Shown piece by piece: positions 39,085 to 41,148 of a DNA stretch of 41,148 nt (positions are counted from its first letter, which is position 1; each line of letters opens with the position of its first letter). Origin of the DNA: an uncultured Oscillospiraceae bacterium (GTDB taxonomy: Bacteria > Bacillota > Clostridia > Oscillospirales > Acutalibacteraceae); assembly GCA_902492455.1 (NCBI GenBank), contig CABULH010000029.1:1-41148 (forward strand). Reading direction: 5' to 3'. Position numbers and translations under genes: made by a program. Under the pieces are notes generated by a model. That model searched no databases. It saw only the letters and a program-made list of their open reading frames with translations, and was not told the DNA's origin.

Positions 39085-39113
39085 AGTATACCATGCACCG
39101 CCGCTGATATCAA
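39085..39113 (-). promoter_or_regulatory. promoter of the ABC-F operon
   Basis: TTGATA (rc 39108-39113), 17-bp spacer and extended -10 TGGTATACT (rc 39085-39090 for TATACT). Confidence 0.88.
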
Positions 39114-39177
39114 GAAGCATTTTCTTTTTTCAGACGAATCTGCTATACTAAAGGCAGCTTTATGAGGAGGGATGTCT

Positions 39178-39918
39178 GTGAAAAAGAAAATACTCATTGT
39201 TTCTTTTCTGGCGGCCGCTGCGCTGATCCTGACAGGCGGTATTCTCGCCTGTCTCTTTTATACCGGTGTGTTGCTGTTCAACAATCCCTCCTCCGCCGAA
39301 TATCCCATCCGCGGGGTAGATGTGTCCTCCTATCAGGGAACCATCAACTGGCAGGTGCTGGCACAGGAGAATATTCAATTCGCCTTTATCAAGGCGACCG
39401 AAGGCAGCGGTTTCGTGGATCCCTGCTTTGCAGAAAATTACGCCGGCGCCGCCCAGACCGGTCTGCGGGTGGGGGCTTATCATTTTTTCAGCTACGACAG
39501 CAGCGGCGACACCCAGGCGGACAACTTCATTGCCGCCGTCCAGCCCCTGGAAAACATGCTGCCGCCGGTAATCGATGTCGAATTTTATGGAGACAAGGAG
39601 AAAAATCCCCCTCATAAAGAGGTGGTGGTGCGCAATCTTTCCGCCATGATCCGGCGGCTGGAAGAGCACTACGGTATGACTCCTATCCTCTACGCCACTG
39701 AAAAATCCTACCGGCTCTTTTTGGCGGAGGATTTTGAGGAATGCGATATCTGGATCCGCAACGTCCTGGGCCGACCAACCCTCTCCGACGGCCGGGAATG
39801 GACCTTCTGGCAGTACGCTAATCGTGGACGGCTGTCCGGCTACAGCGGCCGGGAGCGGTACATTGACCTCAATGTTTTTCAGGGATCGGCGGAGGAATTC
39901 GCCGCTTATCCTTCCTGA
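39178..39918 (+). CDS. membrane-anchored GH25 lysozyme
   Basis: About 246 residues. A basic start (MKKK) and a membrane anchor or signal (about 8-33) are followed by a GH25 muramidase domain: GVDVSSYQG (catalytic-region Asp), FAFIKATEG, GAYHFF, PVIDVEFYG (Asp and catalytic Glu), ILYATEKSY, WIRNV, WTFWQYAN and IDLNVF. The full set is present, so activity on peptidoglycan is expected. The GTG at 39178 has GGAGG 7 nt upstream; the ATG at 39172 is closer than optimal. A TATACT -10 lies at 39144-39149. It is divergent from the ABC-F operon. Confidence 0.92.
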   Translation: MKKKILIVSFLAAAALILTGGILACLFYTGVLLFNNPSSAEYPIRGVDVSSYQGTINWQVLAQENIQFAFIKATEGSGFVDPCFAENYAGAAQTGLRVGAYHFFSYDSSGDTQADNFIAAVQPLENMLPPVIDVEFYGDKEKNPPHKEVVVRNLSAMIRRLEEHYGMTPILYATEKSYRLFLAEDFEECDIWIRNVLGRPTLSDGREWTFWQYANRGRLSGYSGRERYIDLNVFQGSAEEFAAYPS

Positions 39919-39926
39919 TAACACTG

Positions 39927-39966
39927 ACCGCCGGATGCTTTCTGCATCCGGCGGTTGTCTTTTTTC
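39927..39966 (+). terminator. terminator after the GH25 lysozyme gene
   Basis: ACCGCCGGATGC (39927-39938) pairs with GCATCCGGCGGT (39944-39955), followed by TGTCTTTTTTC. Confidence 0.93.
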
Positions 39967-39976
39967 TTGATTCGGC

Positions 39977-41077
39977 TCAATGGCTGTTGCCGATTTCCCG
40001 GCGCAGCAGCTTTTTCAGCAAACCGATCCCCTTGCCGCTGGATAATGAACCGAAAAGACTGCTGTCCCAGTTCAGCGGCACGGATTCTCCCGACTCATCC
40101 AGGGCGATATTTTTCGGGCGGTAAACGGCTGTACCGTTCTCATCCTCCACCTGGAAGAAACAGCGGCGGATCACTCGGATGAAATCCTCCTCTCTGGGCC
40201 GCCCCCCCTCCGGCAGCGGCTCCCTGAGCAGACAATTGCACAGCGGACCATAGAGATCAAAGAGGATATCCAGACCCATGGCCTTGGTAAGCACATATTT
40301 GGAGTTGTCCCAGGCGTCCGGATAACAAGTCTTCCAGGCGGCGAAATACGTCTGGATGGCCTCCTCCTGCTGAGACAGGGTATTACAGCGAAAGCCATAG
40401 GTACGGTTGTCATCTATCCAATTTCTCAACAGCAGCTGCATCTTGCTGGCGTTGACATAGGCTCGTGGCAGCCCGGACTCTCGGGGACCATCATACATCT
40501 TGATATGTTCCTGGAACAATCCCGGCTGACTGTTGAGATCGCTCATAATGCTGAACGCCGTGTTTTCCTCCTCCGTCATCAGCCCGGATAGGTTGCGCAT
40601 GGCGTTGGTGTGAATGGCGGATGGTTTCTCCTGATAGCAGTTGATCCCGGCGAAAGCCTCCGCCATTTTCCGCAGATCCAGATCTAGATAGACGCTGGTG
40701 GAAAACAGATAATCCAGTTTATTCGCCACATAAGCCCCTTCTGTGCGATGATGGCCGTCGATCATAAAGCCCAGCAGGTCCTTCTCCGGCGCCGTCAGAT
40801 ATCCATCCGCATCCACCTCGCAGCAGGCCAGATAATCCCGGAACGCCTGCAATGCTACCGTCAGCACCGAAACAGCGCCGTCCCGGCCCATCCGGCTGTC
40901 CAGCGGAGAGAGAGAAAGGAACCGGCTACCGGCGCATTTCAACGTAATTACAATGGCATTGGGCATTCCGTATCGCTCAGTTGACAGGTGCCGCTCGATT
41001 TCCGATACCTTTTTGGTCACCAGCGCCCGTTGTATCCCTTCGGGATTCTCCAGATTCCGAGGCAGGCGGCAGATCAT
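39977..41077 (-). CDS. DGQHR-domain protein (DndB-like)
   Basis: A protein of at least 366 residues. It has a DGQHR-type signature as FMIDGHHRTEGAYVA (IDGHHR at 106-111), with His in place of Gln. The surrounding VSEIERHL, LFSTSVYLDLD and INCYQEKPS segments fit the DGQHR/DndB family. DndB regulates DNA phosphorothioation in some hosts, and relatives occur in mobile islands; here the partners are not in the window. ATG 41077 has a weak ribosome binding site, and the frame stays open for 10 more codons, with plausible sequence, to a TAG at 41108-41110. The true N-terminus may therefore lie beyond a mutation or at an unrecognised start. Confidence 0.7.
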   Translation of the reverse strand: MICRLPRNLENPEGIQRALVTKKVSEIERHLSTERYGMPNAIVITLKCAGSRFLSLSPLDSRMGRDGAVSVLTVALQAFRDYLACCEVDADGYLTAPEKDLLGFMIDGHHRTEGAYVANKLDYLFSTSVYLDLDLRKMAEAFAGINCYQEKPSAIHTNAMRNLSGLMTEEENTAFSIMSDLNSQPGLFQEHIKMYDGPRESGLPRAYVNASKMQLLLRNWIDDNRTYGFRCNTLSQQEEAIQTYFAAWKTCYPDAWDNSKYVLTKAMGLDILFDLYGPLCNCLLREPLPEGGRPREEDFIRVIRRCFFQVEDENGTAVYRPKNIALDESGESVPLNWDSSLFGSLSSGKGIGLLKKLLRREIGNSH

Positions 41078-41148
41078 CGCCTGCAGAAAAGTACAGTTTA
41101 CAAGGAACTACACGCAGACCACGAAACGGGGGCTGCTGACAACAAATA

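Overview
The window reads as a stretch of chromosome from an anaerobic, Gram-positive gut-type Firmicute of class Clostridia, probably an Oscillospirales/Ruminococcaceae-like organism. The basis is the moderately high GC with strong AGGAGG-type ribosome binding sites, TTGACA/TATAAT promoters, a T-box leader on thrS, the oxygen-sensitive NrdD/NrdG ribonucleotide reductase, lipoboxes, an LCP-family protein and a GH25 lysozyme. The genus is inference only.

Layout. 1-3.6 kb: ribbon-helix-helix regulator, small Cys protein, tatD, AAA ATPase, AI-2E transporter. 3.9-8.2 kb (minus): transglutaminase-like lipoprotein, LCP-family protein, aldo/keto reductase, Tic20-like membrane protein. 8.5-11.6 kb: three-gene ABC-2 export operon. 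11.7-14.5 kb: surface SGNH hydrolase and a frameshifted lipoprotein. 14.5-17 kb: T-box-controlled thrS and tRNA-Gly. 17.3-21.7 kb: four-helix protein, a repeat-built promoter array in front of a small conserved protein, an adaptor/permease pair lacking its ATPase, and a PH-domain protein. 21.8-24.8 kb: nrdDG with two NrdR boxes. 24.9-27.7 kb: an accessory island of three tandem cassettes, each a small membrane toxin with a convergent antisense RNA, separated by degenerate type I-C CRISPR-like repeats, then an AT-rich HTH regulator and a repeat-spacer-repeat remnant. 27.7-30.4 kb: EEP-family hydrolase, DNA polymerase IV, tRNA-Asp and tRNA-Thr. 30.4-31.2 kb: a 94-bp duplication of the tRNA-Thr 3' end and terminator, followed by an AT-rich islet (Cys-rich protein and Cro-like regulator around a perfect 38-bp palindrome). 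31.3-39.1 kb (minus): ABC-F protein, response regulator, histidine kinase, HExxH protein, ABC ATPase and giant FtsX permease, closely packed behind a 220-nt attenuator leader with a three-codon ORF. 39.2-41.1 kb: GH25 lysozyme and a DGQHR-family protein.

How it works together. The 31-39 kb block looks like an antibiotic or antimicrobial-peptide sensing and resistance operon whose first gene is under transcription attenuation. The 25-27.7 kb island combines type I toxin-antitoxin cassettes with CRISPR-repeat-like sequences and is the strongest candidate for an undescribed system; no cas gene is visible. Three families of non-coding repeats lie in 5' leaders: a branched-hairpin element, a 100-bp promoter/palindrome unit, and a terminal-inverted-repeat element. 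They suggest that small mobile or structured elements are shaping promoters in this genome.
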